From Catellatospora sp. IY07-71 (GTDB lineage: Bacteria; Actinomycetota; Actinomycetes; Mycobacteriales; Micromonosporaceae), in the NCBI RefSeq assembly GCF_018326265.1, contig NZ_AP023360.1:2719501-2783500 (forward strand): 64,000 bases of DNA, written 5' to 3'. Below, one piece after another: positions 8,601-16,746 of the stretch. Numbering within the stretch: position 1 is the stretch's first letter; every line of letters starts with the position of its first letter. Made by a program: the position numbers and the translations under genes. The notes beneath the pieces are model-generated. The model was not told where the DNA came from, ran no database searches, and worked only from the letters and a program-made list of their open reading frames with translations.

Positions 8601-10065
8601 CCAGCATGTCCAGCACCGCGTGCAGCGCCGACTCGGGCAGCGCGGCGAACGGCGCGGCCCGGCGTACCAGCGCGGCCAGGTCGGCGACCGTCCACTCGTC
8701 CAGCGCGGTCATCGCCACGATGTGCTGCGCCAGCACGTCCAGCGGGCTGTGCGGGAAATCCAGCGGCTCCAGCCGCCCGGCCGTCATCCGCAGCGACACC
8801 ACCGCGCAGGACAGCAGGTCGCCGCGGTGCACCGGGAACACCACGCCGCGCGAGACCGCGCCCACCTGGTGCCCGGCCCGGCCGACGCGCTGCAGCCCGG
8901 CTGCCACGCTCGGCGGTGCGCCGACCTGCACCACCAGGTCCACGGCGCCCATGTCGATGCCTAGTTCGAGGCTGGAGGTGGCGACGACGGCGGGCAGCCG
9001 GCCCGACTTCAGCTCCTCCTCGATCTGCTTGCGCTCCTCCTTGGACACCGAGCCGTGGTGGGCGCGGGCGAGCTGCGGCGGTGCGCCGTACCCCGTGCCG
9101 GACTGGGCGATGATCTGGGCGGGCGGTGGCACGGGCTGCACCACCCGCTCGGCGGCCAGCTCGTTGAGGCGCGCGCAGAGGCGCTCGGCGCCGCGGCGGG
9201 AGTTGGCGAAGACGATCGTCGAGCGGTGCGCTTTGATCAGCTCGTACACCCGCTCCTCGACGGCGGGCCAGATCGAGGCGCGGCGCGGGCCCTCGTCGTC
9301 GGCGTGGCCCTCGTCGAGCGCGGTCATGTCCTCGACCGGGACCTCGACGCTGACCTCGATGGTCTTGGCGGTCTTCGGCTGGACCACGGTGACCGGGGCG
9401 GCCCCGCCCAGAAAGCGGGCCGCGGTCTCCACCGGCTCGATCGTGGCGGACAGGCCGATGCGCTGCGCGGGCCGCTCCAGCAGCGCGTCCAGGCGCTCCA
9501 GGGACAGCGCCAGGTGCGCGCCGCGCTTGGTCGCGCTGACCGCGTGCACCTCGTCGACGATCACCGTCTCCACGCCCCGCAGGGACTCCCGTGCCTGCGA
9601 GGTGAGCAGCAGGAACAGCGACTCGGGCGTGGTGATCAGGATGTCCGGCGGGCGGCGCTGGAACGTGCGCCGCTCCTCGGCGGGGGTGTCGCCGGTGCGC
9701 ATGCCCACCGAGATGTCCGGCTCGGCCAGGCCCAGCCGGGCCGCCGCGTGCCTGATCCCGGTCAGCGGGGTGCGCAGGTTGCGCTCGACGTCCACGGCCA
9801 GCGCCTTCAGCGGGCTGACGTACAGCACGCGGCAGCGGCGGGTCGGGTCCGCCGGCAGCGGCTCGTGGGCCAGCCGGTCCAGCGCCCACAGGAACGCCGC
9901 CAGCGTCTTGCCCGAGCCGGTAGGGGCCACCACCAGCGCGTTCGCGCCCGCGCTCACGGCCTGCCAGGCACCGGCCTGGGCCGCGGTGGGCGCGGCGAAG
10001 GCCGCGTCGAACCAGGCCCGTGTGGCGGGCCCGAACTCTGCGGCGGCAAGCGCGGGAGCATTCAT
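5608..10065 (-). CDS. lhr: ATP-dependent helicase Lhr (Lhr-core plus C-terminal extension)
   Basis: The 1485-residue superfamily-2 helicase matches the size of long Lhr proteins of actinobacteria, which translocate 3'-5' on single-stranded DNA, unwind RNA-DNA hybrids and are linked to DNA repair. Motif I is APTGSGKT (Lys at residue 53). Motif II is DEVH, motif III is SAT and motif VI is QRVGRAGHQ. The RecA-like domains are followed by the Lhr winged-helix/beta-barrel core and a long C-terminal region. Start chosen at ATG 10065 (MNAPALAAAE), because the sequence further upstream is low-complexity and reads into the divergent promoter of the gene at 10305. Confidence 0.95.
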   Translation of the reverse strand: MNAPALAAAEFGPATRAWFDAAFAAPTAAQAGAWQAVSAGANALVVAPTGSGKTLAAFLWALDRLAHEPLPADPTRRCRVLYVSPLKALAVDVERNLRTPLTGIRHAAARLGLAEPDISVGMRTGDTPAEERRTFQRRPPDILITTPESLFLLLTSQARESLRGVETVIVDEVHAVSATKRGAHLALSLERLDALLERPAQRIGLSATIEPVETAARFLGGAAPVTVVQPKTAKTIEVSVEVPVEDMTALDEGHADDEGPRRASIWPAVEERVYELIKAHRSTIVFANSRRGAERLCARLNELAAERVVQPVPPPAQIIAQSGTGYGAPPQLARAHHGSVSKEERKQIEEELKSGRLPAVVATSSLELGIDMGAVDLVVQVGAPPSVAAGLQRVGRAGHQVGAVSRGVVFPVHRGDLLSCAVVSLRMTAGRLEPLDFPHSPLDVLAQHIVAMTALDEWTVADLAALVRRAAPFAALPESALHAVLDMLAGRYPSTAFAELRPRIVWDRAADLLTGRPGNQRLAVTSGGTIPDRGLFGVFLAGSEKASRVGELDEEMVYESRVGDVFALGTSSWRIEDITPDRVLVSPAPGQPARLPFWKGDQAGRPVALGKALGAFLRNPASLDSLDEAAKSNLTAYLEEQRAATRHLPDDRTVLVERFRDELGDWRIVLHNVLGAPVNAPWALAIGQRLRERYGVDAQVHAADDGIVVRLPETADEPPAADVFAFDADEIESLVAETVGGSALFASRFRECAARSLLLPRRDPGRRQPLWQQRQRAAQLLDVARDYPDFPVTLEAARECLRDVFDLPSLASMMRDIAARKIRMVEVSTPQPSPFARSLLFGYVGAFLYGEDVPLAERRAAALALDPTLLGELLGRIELRELLDPAVIAETALRLRWADRRVRDAEDTVEMLRRLGDLTHDEMTERGAEADWVVALARAGRVLAVRVAGEERWIVAEDAGRYRDALGVALPPGLPAAYAAPVADPLLDLIGRYARTNGPFRADDCARRFGLGVAVVEHTLHRLAASGRLVSGEFTAHSDGGFVEWCDAEVLRTLRRRSLAALRKEIEPVPPDVLGRFLPAWQHVGRRSEGIDAVAAAVDQIQGVPVPASALERLVLPGRVADYTPSYLDELCATGEVVWAGAGAIGGSDGWVVLAFADAAPLLLPPPAELALTPVHEAVLDSLGGGALFFRQLAERAAAEHADLLAAVWDLVWAGLVSNDTLAPVRALLSGGGGAHRAKPTPGRARYRRPGLTGGRSLSSALGGMAHLPSAAGRWHVLGARDTDPTARAAALADALLERHGVVTRGAVAAENQPGGFAAVYPVLSALEERGAARRGYFVEGLGAAQFALPGAVDRLRSYTERDGAGKALVLAATDPANPYGAALPWPHTTEGHRPGRKAGALVVLVGGALALYVERGGRTLLSFTDDETALAAAAAALTGAVSSGALGALTVERADGEAVTGSPLGAALEAAGFRITPRGLRIRG

Positions 10066-10304
10066 CACCGACCATCCTGCCCGCCCCCACCGACATTCGC
10101 CCGGCGGGAACAGCGGGGACCGCGTCGAGTGTTTTACCTGGCACCGACGGGTGAGTCCGCCGGCTGTGGCGTTTGCCACGCCGACGCTCGGGTACGCCCA
10201 GAGGATGAGACGGAGCGGATGTGAGGGTTGCCCGGATGCGCCCGAATCACGTACCGTCTTGCTCACGATGAGTAACACATCGAACACGGTGTGCGGAGGG
10301 TGAT

Positions 10305-10679
10305 ATGACCGAACGACAGACCGCACCGGCAGCCGACAGGAAGAACGGCCGCCATGAGTCCGACGTCCTGCTGCGCCAGCTCGACGGGCACCTCGCCCGC
10401 CTGCAGGCCGACCAGCCCGGCCACACCGGCCACGAACTCGCGCTGGCCGAGCGCATCGCTCATCACCTGCGCGCGCTGATCCGCGAGACGGTGCGCGCCA
10501 GCGCCGTCGACCGGGCCCGCGTCCGGGCGGCCGTGCACTACTTCGTGGTCCGCAACCGCGACGCCCGGCACCCGCACAGCCACGCGCGCCCCGCGCACGT
10601 GGACATCTGGGTGGTCAACGACATCATCCGCGACCTGGGCCGCCACGACCTGCTCATCCCCGAGCCGTCCATCGCCTGA
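10305..10679 (+). CDS. Conserved-looking small hypothetical protein
   Basis: The 124-residue soluble protein is recognised by no family here. It has a strong ribosome binding site (CGGAGGGTGAT then ATG) and actinobacterial codon usage. The N-terminal half is charged and probably helical (ESDVLLRQLDGHLARLQ). The middle, VRAAVHYFVVRNRDARHP, and the end, DIWVVNDIIRDLGRHDLLIP, look like a compact mixed fold. It is divergent from lhr across a 240-base promoter region and has no close downstream partner. Function unknown. Confidence 0.7.
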   Translation: MTERQTAPAADRKNGRHESDVLLRQLDGHLARLQADQPGHTGHELALAERIAHHLRALIRETVRASAVDRARVRAAVHYFVVRNRDARHPHSHARPAHVDIWVVNDIIRDLGRHDLLIPEPSIA

Positions 10680-10883
10680 CCCGCCCGCCTCCAGCGTTCC
10701 CGGCCGGCTTCGACGCCGACCGTTTTTGCTGCCCTTTGGCGGGGTGGCGGTGCTGGGCCGTGGTTATCCGCCAGTGACGTCGGCCTGTCACATCGGCCTC
10801 GGTCTCGTCCGGGGTGATGTGGTGGGCCGACGGCTGTGTGGCGGGATGGGGCGGTGCCCTTCAAGACCGGCGCCGAGGGTGGA

Positions 10884-10945
10884 GATCGGTGCTTCGCGTC
10901 GCAAAGTGCGGTCACACCTTGGTTTGGACAGTAACTCGCGATCAT
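10884..10945. repeat. Palindromic repeat, family A copy 1
   Basis: An imperfect hairpin bounded by GATCGG and CGCGATC carries a degenerate CGTGTCG/TGGACA core. It is the first of nine family A copies in the window, all in intergenic DNA, and lies in the 448-base gap between the hypothetical gene (stop 10679) and lysE (stop 11128). Confidence 0.6.
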
Positions 10946-10998
10946 TCCGGGCGCAGTTGGCCCGATTGGCCCGGTCTGGGTTCGGCCTGCCGATTCGT

Positions 10999-11061
10999 GA
11001 TCGGTGTTTCGTGTCGGAAGGTGGGGCTGGGCCTCAGGTTTGGACACCGGACAGCGATCTT
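10999..11061. repeat. Palindromic repeat, family A copy 2
   Basis: A second degenerate copy lies 115 bases after copy 1, with GATCGGTGTTTCGTGTCGGA on the left and AGCGATC on the right. Together the two copies fill most of this gap. No gene is visible in the rest of it. Confidence 0.65.
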
Positions 11062-11127
11062 CGTCGGGTGGGGTGGCCGTGGGGCCGGCCGGTGGCGGGG
11101 GAGTCGAGCAGGGCCGGGCGTTGCCGG

Positions 11128-11781
11128 TTAAAGGGACGAGGTGGCCAGTTTGACGCCGAAGCCGACGAAGAGGGCGCCGACGGCGCTGGTGCCGGCGGCG
11201 GCCAGGCGGCGCCTGCTGCGGAAGGTCGCCGCGAGGCGGTTGCCGCTGAAGATGAGCAGGCTGAGGTAGAGCGCGCTGCAGAGCTGCACGATGATCGCCA
11301 GCAGCACGAACGACGCCGCGGGGTAGGCGTACCCGGGGTCGACGAACTGGATGAAGAACGAGACGAAGAACAGGATCGCCTTCGGGTTCATCAGGCTGAT
11401 GGTGAAGGCGCGGCGGAACGCGTTCTCGGCCTTGGGCTCCGGCTGCGCGGCGGACGTCTCGGGCCGGCCCGCGGCCCGCTCGCGCCAGCTGCGTACGGCG
11501 CTGATCACCATGCGGATGCCCACGTAGCCGAGGTACGCCGCGCCGGCGTACTTGACGATCATGAACAGGGCGGGGACGGCGCGCAGCAGTGAGGCCATGC
11601 CGGCCGCCGAGACGAGCATCAGCACGCCGTCGCCGCAGAACACGCCGAGCGCGCCGCGGTAGCCCTGGCGTACGCCGCGGCGGGCGGCGACGGCGAGCAC
11701 GTACATCGAGTTCGGTCCGGGCAGCAGCACGATCGCGATGGTGCCGAGCACGAAGGTCCACAGGTCGCTGATGCCGAGCAT
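11128..11781 (-). CDS. LysE/RhtB-family amino-acid exporter
   Basis: The 217-residue membrane protein has about six hydrophobic segments. The N-terminal family motif VLLPGPNSMYVLAVAARRGV and the central SLMNPKAILFFVSFF are diagnostic of the LysE/RhtB translocators, which export amino acids or homoserine-type compounds. The LGISDLWTFVLGT start resembles LeuE. The ATG at 11781 follows GAGAGGATGGCC. It stands alone on the minus strand. The exported substrate cannot be read from sequence. Confidence 0.9.
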   Translation of the reverse strand: MLGISDLWTFVLGTIAIVLLPGPNSMYVLAVAARRGVRQGYRGALGVFCGDGVLMLVSAAGMASLLRAVPALFMIVKYAGAAYLGYVGIRMVISAVRSWRERAAGRPETSAAQPEPKAENAFRRAFTISLMNPKAILFFVSFFIQFVDPGYAYPAASFVLLAIIVQLCSALYLSLLIFSGNRLAATFRSRRRLAAAGTSAVGALFVGFGVKLATSSL

Positions 11782-11862
11782 GTGGCCATCCTCTCTCGTA
11801 AGGAGCGAAATGCGTGTCGGCCGTTAGGTCGAGGTGTGGCGTGTGCTGTGTCACCTGGGAGA

Positions 11863-11912
11863 GGTTAAGAAGGGCACCTTCTACTACGCATAGCGTTAAG
11901 AAGGTGCCCTTC
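11863..11912 (-). repeat. Paired GGAAGGGCACC element next to a stop codon
   Basis: One copy in minus-strand sense (11894-11912) begins two bases after the stop of the PNPOx-GNAT gene. A second copy at 11863-11882 is in the opposite orientation, so the pair can fold as one larger hairpin around TACTACGCATAGCG. It belongs to the same family as 2691-2740 and 35731-35780. Confidence 0.8.
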
Positions 11913-11914
11913 CT

Positions 11915-13147
11915 TTACTGAAGGCGCTGGCGGGCGGTGGGCCAGTCGGTGGCGAGCATGCTGAAGGTGACCGTGTCGCGCCAGGTGCCGTCGGGGCGCA
12001 GGCGGTGGTGGCGGTGTACGCCCTCGCGGGTTGCGCCGAGGCGGGCGATGGCGGCCTGCGAGCGCTCGTTGCGGTGGTCGGTGTGCCATTCGACGCGCTC
12101 GCAGCCGAGGACGTCGAAGGCGCGTTCGAGCAGGAGCAGCTTGGACTCGGTGTTGACGCCGGTGCGCCAGGCCTTACGGGCCAGGAACGTGTGGCCGATG
12201 CCGAGCTGGCGGTGCTTCGGGTCGATCGCGTAGTACGACGTGGTGCCGAGGATCTCGCCGGTGGCGGTGTCGCGCTGCACCCAGGGGACGCGCTCGCCGC
12301 GGTGCTGCATGTCCAGCGCGATCTCGACGAACGGGGCCAGGTCGGCGGGGGTGTGGGGGGTGCTGCGGCTGAGCCAGCGCCATACCTCGTCGTCGCCGCC
12401 GACAGCGGCGAACAGGCCGTCCACGTGGGACAGGTCCAGCGGCTCCAGGGTCACCCGCTCGCCGCGCAGGACCACCGGCTCGAACCACGGGCCGCGCTCC
12501 AAGCCCAGGTAGTCGGGGACGGGCACGGTGACGCCGGGGGCGGGCTCGGCGCGGCCGGGCTCCACACGCAGGGGGAGCACACCCGCCCAGTACGGCAGGT
12601 CGAGGTCCTCCTCGTCGTCGCCGGCGGTGCCGGTGCGGGCGCGGACGGAGACCTCGTCCAGCGGCAGGGCCAGCAGGGCGGTCTGGGCCAGCTCCTTCGC
12701 CGACGGCGGCCGGGTGCGCGCGGCGTGGCCGGAGCCGATCTTCTCCGCCAGCGCGGTGAACACGCGCAGCTTCTCGGCCTCGTCGGTGACCAGCTCGGCG
12801 GTGCCGTGGGCGATCACCGAGCGGTAGTTGGCGCTGTGGTGGAACTGCGAGCGGGCCAGCACCAGCCCGTCCAGGTGGGTCACGCAGGCGGCGACGCGCA
12901 GGCCGCCGCGGGCGCCCAGGCCCATCCGGCCCCCGCTGGAGCCGTGCAGGTAGAGCGTGTCTCCCACGCGCACGTGCAACGTAGGCAGGACGCGGGGCTC
13001 GCCGTCGAGCACGAAGGAGAGCGTGCAGTGCCACGCCTCGTCGAGGATCGCGTGCGCGGCGGCGCGGTCGTAGGACATGCGCTCGCGCATACGCAGCGCG
13101 GTGGTGCGCGGGGTCCGGGGGTACGCGGACGGCTCGGTGCCGGCCAT
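11915..13147 (-). CDS. Fusion of pyridoxamine-phosphate-oxidase-fold domain and GNAT acetyltransferase
   Basis: The 410-residue protein has two domains. Residues of about 25-215 form a split-barrel flavin-binding fold like NimA/PNPOx (CTLSFVLDGEPRVLPTLHVR, GGRMGLGARGGLRVAACVTHLDGLVLARS, SANYRSVIAHGTAELV). Residues of about 225-405 form a GNAT domain of the ribosomal-protein acetyltransferase type (VTLEPLDLSHVDGLFAAV, GIGHTFLARKAWRTGVNTESKLLLLERAFD, NERSQAAIARLGATREG). The ATG at 13147 follows AAGGAGGCGGAC. It is divergent from a MocR-type regulator across a 47-base gap holding a palindrome, so it is probably that regulator's target. The substrate is unknown. Confidence 0.85.
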   Translation of the reverse strand: MAGTEPSAYPRTPRTTALRMRERMSYDRAAAHAILDEAWHCTLSFVLDGEPRVLPTLHVRVGDTLYLHGSSGGRMGLGARGGLRVAACVTHLDGLVLARSQFHHSANYRSVIAHGTAELVTDEAEKLRVFTALAEKIGSGHAARTRPPSAKELAQTALLALPLDEVSVRARTGTAGDDEEDLDLPYWAGVLPLRVEPGRAEPAPGVTVPVPDYLGLERGPWFEPVVLRGERVTLEPLDLSHVDGLFAAVGGDDEVWRWLSRSTPHTPADLAPFVEIALDMQHRGERVPWVQRDTATGEILGTTSYYAIDPKHRQLGIGHTFLARKAWRTGVNTESKLLLLERAFDVLGCERVEWHTDHRNERSQAAIARLGATREGVHRHHRLRPDGTWRDTVTFSMLATDWPTARQRLQ

Positions 13148-13170
13148 GTCCGCCTCCTTGACTCGTCGTA

Positions 13171-13184
13171 ATGTACTAGTACAT
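13171..13184. promoter_or_regulatory. Perfect palindrome ATGTACTAGTACAT between divergent genes
   Basis: This 14-base perfect palindrome lies centrally in the 47-base divergent gap, 24 bases from the fusion gene's ATG and 11 bases from the MocR-type GTG. It is much less GC-rich than its surroundings. It is a candidate operator for the MocR-type regulator. Confidence 0.55.
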
Positions 13185-13194
13185 ACTTGACTTT

Positions 13195-14526
13195 GTGGCA
13201 GTACGATATCCGATCACCGGTGGCACGGCAACGGCGATAGCCGCGTCCGTGGAGGAGGGGGTGCGCGGCGGCGGCCTGGCCCCTGGCGACGCGCTGCCCA
13301 GCGTGCGGGCGCTGGCCACCGAGCTTTCGGTCAGCCCGGCCACCGTCGCGGCGGCCTACCAGCGGCTGCGCGACCGGGGCATCGTGGTCACCGCCGGCCG
13401 CCACGGCACCCGGGTCCGCCCGGTCACGCCGATCGCCACGGGCCGCGCGCGCCGGGCCGTGCCGCTGCCCGCCGGGGTGCGCGACCTGTCCGACGGCGAG
13501 CCCGATCCCGCGCTGCTGCCCGGACTCGCGCCGGTGCTGCACACCGTCGCCGCCGAGCTGGCCGCGGGCCAGGCCGCCCCGCTGCGGTACGCCGACGGCG
13601 GGCCGCTGCCCGAACTGCTCGCGCACGCCCGCACCCGGCTCCCGGAGCTGCCCGGCGATGCGGCGTACACCCTGGTCAGCGGGGCTTTGGACGGGCTGGA
13701 CCGGCTGCTGGAGGCGCGGCTGCGGCCCGGCGACCGGGTCGCCGTCGAGGACCCCGGCTGGGCCGCGCTGCTCGACCTGGTCGCCGCGCGCGGGCTGGTC
13801 CCGGTCTCCATGCCGGTAGACGACGAAGGGCCCACCGAGCAGGGGGTGCGTGCCGCGCTGGCCGCCGGGGCGCGCGCCGCGATCGTCACGGTGCGCGCGC
13901 AGAACCCGACCGGCGCCTCGGTGAGCGCCGCCAGGGCCGCCGCGCTGCGGCCGCTGCTGCGCGACGTGTTCGTGATCCAGGACGACCACGCCGGGGAGCT
14001 GGCCGCGGTGCCGCTGCATCCGGTCGCGGCCGGCCCGGCCTGGGCGTTCCTGCGCAGCGCCAGCAAACCCTACGGGCCCGACCTGCGCTGCGCGGTGCTC
14101 GCCGGGGACGCCGAGACGGTCTCCCGGGTCGAGGGGCGGCTGCGGCTCGGCGCGGGCTGGGTCTCCGGGCTGTTGCAGCGCACCCTGCTGGGGCTGTGGA
14201 CCTCATCCGCGGTGGCCGCGGAGATCGCCGCCGCCGGGCGGGCGTACGACGAGCGCCGCGGCGCACTGCTCGCGGCCCTGCACGCGCGCGGGGTGGCGGC
14301 GACCGGGCGCACCGGCATCAACGTGTGGGTGCCGGTGCCGGACGAGACCGGCGCGGTCGCGTCGCTGCGCGACGCCGGATACGCCGTCACCCCCGGCCAT
14401 GTCTTCCGCACCGCCACCGGACCGGGCATCCGCATCACCGTGGCCGCCCTGCGGCCGGAGGAGGCCCCGGCGCTCGCGGCCGCGGTGGCCGCCGCGGTCC
14501 ACCCGCACCCCGCCGCCCTGCGCTGA
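13195..14526 (+). CDS. MocR-type regulator: GntR winged helix fused to PLP aminotransferase domain
   Basis: This 443-residue protein of the MocR/PdxR class has a GntR winged helix at about residues 8-78 (LPSVRALATELSVSPATVAA). It is followed by a fold-type-I aminotransferase domain with the PLP-binding lysine in SASKPYGPDLRCAVLAG. Such proteins sense PLP or an amino-compound adduct and regulate an adjacent gene. The divergent neighbour carries a PNPOx-like fold, consistent with vitamin B6 or flavin chemistry. The GTG start leaves almost no leader. The first base of the gene lies 11 bases after the palindrome, so autoregulation is likely (inference). Confidence 0.88.
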   Translation: MAVRYPITGGTATAIAASVEEGVRGGGLAPGDALPSVRALATELSVSPATVAAAYQRLRDRGIVVTAGRHGTRVRPVTPIATGRARRAVPLPAGVRDLSDGEPDPALLPGLAPVLHTVAAELAAGQAAPLRYADGGPLPELLAHARTRLPELPGDAAYTLVSGALDGLDRLLEARLRPGDRVAVEDPGWAALLDLVAARGLVPVSMPVDDEGPTEQGVRAALAAGARAAIVTVRAQNPTGASVSAARAAALRPLLRDVFVIQDDHAGELAAVPLHPVAAGPAWAFLRSASKPYGPDLRCAVLAGDAETVSRVEGRLRLGAGWVSGLLQRTLLGLWTSSAVAAEIAAAGRAYDERRGALLAALHARGVAATGRTGINVWVPVPDETGAVASLRDAGYAVTPGHVFRTATGPGIRITVAALRPEEAPALAAAVAAAVHPHPAALR

Positions 14527-14560
14527 CGGCGAGCGCGGCGGCGGGGCGGGCGGTGGCGGG

Positions 14561-14881
14561 TCAGCCGAAGAGGTCGTCGAGGAAGGACTCCTGGCGCTTG
14601 TGGTGGCCGTGCCCGTGGCTCTGGCCGTGGTGCTTGTCGTAGCGGGGGTACTCGCCGGAGTCGTGGTCGCGGTACCCGTGCTGCTGCGGGTGGTGCTGCT
14701 GCGGGGGAGGGCTGCTGTGCTGCTGCCGGCTGCCGTGCCAGGCGTTCTCGGCCTGGGTGAGGCGCTCCAGCTCGCCGCGGTCGAGGAAGATGCCGCGGCA
14801 CTCGGTGCACTGGTCGACGGTCACGCCGTTGCGCTCGTACTGCCGCATCTGGCCATGGCATTTCGGGCATGTCATCTGCAT
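14561..14881 (-). CDS. Zinc-ribbon (TFIIB-type) protein with His/Gln-rich tail
   Basis: The 106-residue protein begins with a TFIIB-type zinc ribbon: MQMTCPKCHGQMRQYERNGV then DQCTECRGIFLDRGELERL, with two CxxC pairs. The C-terminal half is a His/Gln/Gly-rich low-complexity tail that could bind metal, ending in KRQESFLDDLFG. The final DDLF motif recurs in small actinobacterial zf-TFIIB proteins. ATG 14881 is followed two codons later by a second ATG, so either may be used. Function unknown. Confidence 0.8.
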   Translation of the reverse strand: MQMTCPKCHGQMRQYERNGVTVDQCTECRGIFLDRGELERLTQAENAWHGSRQQHSSPPPQQHHPQQHGYRDHDSGEYPRYDKHHGQSHGHGHHKRQESFLDDLFG

Positions 14882-14965
14882 ACGGCCGAGCCTAGCGAGC
14901 GCTGTCCAGAGTCGATCATGGGTAATCCGGCGGCCGGGACGCGGACCGCGCCGTACGGTGGCGGC

Positions 14966-15472
14966 ATGACGACGTTGCACGGCGAGCGGGTGGCGCTGCG
15001 CCCGGCCGAGCCCGCGGACGTGGACCGGCTCGCCGAGATCCGCGCCGCCCCGGAGGTGCGCGTGCGCTGGCAGGGCGACGACCTCGCCGCGGAGATCGCC
15101 GCCGACCTCGACGACCCGGATCTGGAGCTGCTCGTGGTGGAGCACGACGGGCAGGTGGTCGGCGCGATCCAGTGGACCGAGGAGAGCGATGCCATGTACC
15201 GGCACGCGGGCATGGACCTCTACCTCGACCCGGCCGTGCACGGGCGCGGGCTGGGCTCGGACGCGGTACGCACGCTGGCCCGGCACCTGATCGGCGAGCT
15301 GGGGCACCACCGGCTGGTCATCGACCCGGCGGCGGACAACACCGCGGCGATCGCCTGCTACGCCAAGGTGGGCTTCCAGCCGGTGGGCGTGATGCGCCGC
15401 TACGAGCGCGGCCCGGACGGCACCTGGCACGACGGCCTGCTCATGGACCTCCTCCCGGAGGACCTGCGCTGA
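14966..15472 (+). CDS. GNAT acetyltransferase, AAC(6')-like
   Basis: The 168-residue GNAT protein has the acetyl-CoA motif VHGRGLGSDAVRTLARHLI, followed by HHRLVIDPAADNTAAIACYAKVGFQPVGVMRRYE. The late DPAADN-AAI-CY-KVGF pattern is shared with aminoglycoside 6'-N-acetyltransferases and RimJ-like enzymes. No resistance phenotype can be claimed from this. The start is ATG 14966. It is divergent from the zinc-ribbon gene and converges on the dioxygenase gene with a strong hairpin between them. Confidence 0.8.
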   Translation: MTTLHGERVALRPAEPADVDRLAEIRAAPEVRVRWQGDDLAAEIAADLDDPDLELLVVEHDGQVVGAIQWTEESDAMYRHAGMDLYLDPAVHGRGLGSDAVRTLARHLIGELGHHRLVIDPAADNTAAIACYAKVGFQPVGVMRRYERGPDGTWHDGLLMDLLPEDLR

Positions 15473-15493
15473 CGCGTACCGGCCGGAAATGAG

Positions 15494-15537
15494 GATCGCC
15501 GCCCCGGGTCCGCACCTGCGGACCCGAGACGGCGATC
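15494..15537. terminator. Bidirectional hairpin between convergent genes
   Basis: The nested stem has arms GATCGCCG (15494-15501) with CGGCGATC (15530-15537), and inner arms CGGGTCCGCA (15505-15514) with TGCGGACCCG (15517-15526). There is no T-run. Its place between two convergent stops suggests a shared terminator. Confidence 0.7.
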
Positions 15538-15549
15538 GACGTCTGACGG

Positions 15550-16437
15550 CTAGCGACGCAGCCAGGGGAAGGACGAGTCGAGCAGACCGCGCTCCTTGAG
15601 GTCGGTGTACAGCGGGACCTCGTCGGGGAAGTAGCCCCACGCGTGGTCGCCGCCGTCCACCGGGTCGTCGATCCGGCCCTCGAGCGCGCCGACCAGCTGG
15701 CGCTGGACCGGGTTCAGCCGCGCCACGTGCTCGGCCGCCGGCCGCTCGTCGCGGGTGGCGATCCAGCGGAAGGTGTAGCCGAAGAAGACCGCCTTGCGGG
15801 TGATCTCCGAGTAGTTGTTCGAGCGCGCGTGCCAGATGCGGCGGTCGAAGAAGACCGCGTCACCGGGGTGCACGCAGACCTCGATGGCGCCGGCCGGGTC
15901 GGGCCACTCGATGTCGCGGCTCGGCGGGCCGTCGATCCGGTTCATCTTGTGGCTGCCGGGCACGACCTTGAAGTTTCCGCGGCCGGGCTCGGACACGTCC
16001 GACAGCCAGAACGCAAGCTTGACCGACAGGCGGGGGCGCGGGTCGGTCTCCAGCTCGCCGTTCTGGCGGCCGCCGTCCTGGTGCCACTCGAAGCGGTAGG
16101 GCTTCGTCTGCTTGATCGGCGGGTGCACGTCGAGGTGCGAGTGGTACACGTGCACGTTCCAGCCGATCATCGACCAGACGAGCGGGAACACCGCGGGGTG
16201 GTCGACGAGGCCGTTCAGCTCGGGGCAGCTGGCGACGGCGCTGAGCTTGTGCAGCGAGGCGTCCGCGCCCAGCTTGCCGACGGCCTCGTGCTCGGCGTAC
16301 ACGCGGTCGACGGCGGCCGCGTAGTGCGCGACCTCGTCGGGCGACAGCACGTTGCGGACGATCAGGTAGCCGTCGCGCTCGAACTGCTCACGCTGCTCGG
16401 CGGTCATCGCCTGAGGCGTGACGGGGGTGATGGTCAC
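15550..16437 (-). CDS. Phytanoyl-CoA dioxygenase family protein (Fe(II)/2-oxoglutarate oxygenase)
   Basis: The 295-residue protein of the PhyH family is probably an iron and 2-oxoglutarate-dependent hydroxylase. The facial triad candidates are the His and Asp of FEWHQDGG and the His of RRIWHARSNN, with an Arg in SEITRKAVFFGY for 2-oxoglutarate. The N-terminus, EQREQFERDGYLIVRNVL, is typical. The GTG at 16437 has a clear GGGGAGGACC site eight bases upstream. No biosynthetic cluster adjoins it, so the substrate is unknown. Confidence 0.88.
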   Translation of the reverse strand: MTITPVTPQAMTAEQREQFERDGYLIVRNVLSPDEVAHYAAAVDRVYAEHEAVGKLGADASLHKLSAVASCPELNGLVDHPAVFPLVWSMIGWNVHVYHSHLDVHPPIKQTKPYRFEWHQDGGRQNGELETDPRPRLSVKLAFWLSDVSEPGRGNFKVVPGSHKMNRIDGPPSRDIEWPDPAGAIEVCVHPGDAVFFDRRIWHARSNNYSEITRKAVFFGYTFRWIATRDERPAAEHVARLNPVQRQLVGALEGRIDDPVDGGDHAWGYFPDEVPLYTDLKERGLLDSSFPWLRR

Positions 16438-16746
16438 GGGATGGTCCTCCCCGATCGGCTGGGTGGCGCGGCGACGCGTCGCCCAGTGGCTCTTTCCGAA
16501 GGGGGCAGCGGCGCTGCCTCCTTCACAGGACGTTCCAGCGGGGCCGGGAGTTGCCAAACGTGCCGCGGTCTGACCGGACGGTTGAGGCCTGGTCGGGGGT
16601 CCCGGCGGACGTGGCCCGTACTGGGGGTTTTTGTTCGGGGACGACGATACCCGAGTCCTTCTCAACCGGCCGGGCCGGTGCGAACGACGTCGATCAGGCA
16701 AGGTAGGTGTCGCGTCCTCGCCCCTTACACCCCCGGGAGCCCCCTC
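16438..16746. other. Divergent promoter region, no gene seen
   Basis: This 309-base gap separates the dioxygenase gene from the MFS gene. It holds the dioxygenase ribosome binding site and a 15-base palindrome at 16665-16679 (ACCGGCC-G-GGCCGGT). No RNA gene or credible reading frame is visible. Confidence 0.5.

Noticed and set aside
5476-8964. A very long plus-strand frame (1162 codons) opposite lhr
   Set aside because: The composition is Arg/Gly/His/Gln-rich with no family motif, while the minus strand encodes a complete helicase with all SF2 motifs.
10270-10304. SOS box before the small hypothetical gene (TCGAACACGGTGTG)
   Set aside because: Only the left half matches the LexA consensus; the right half does not.
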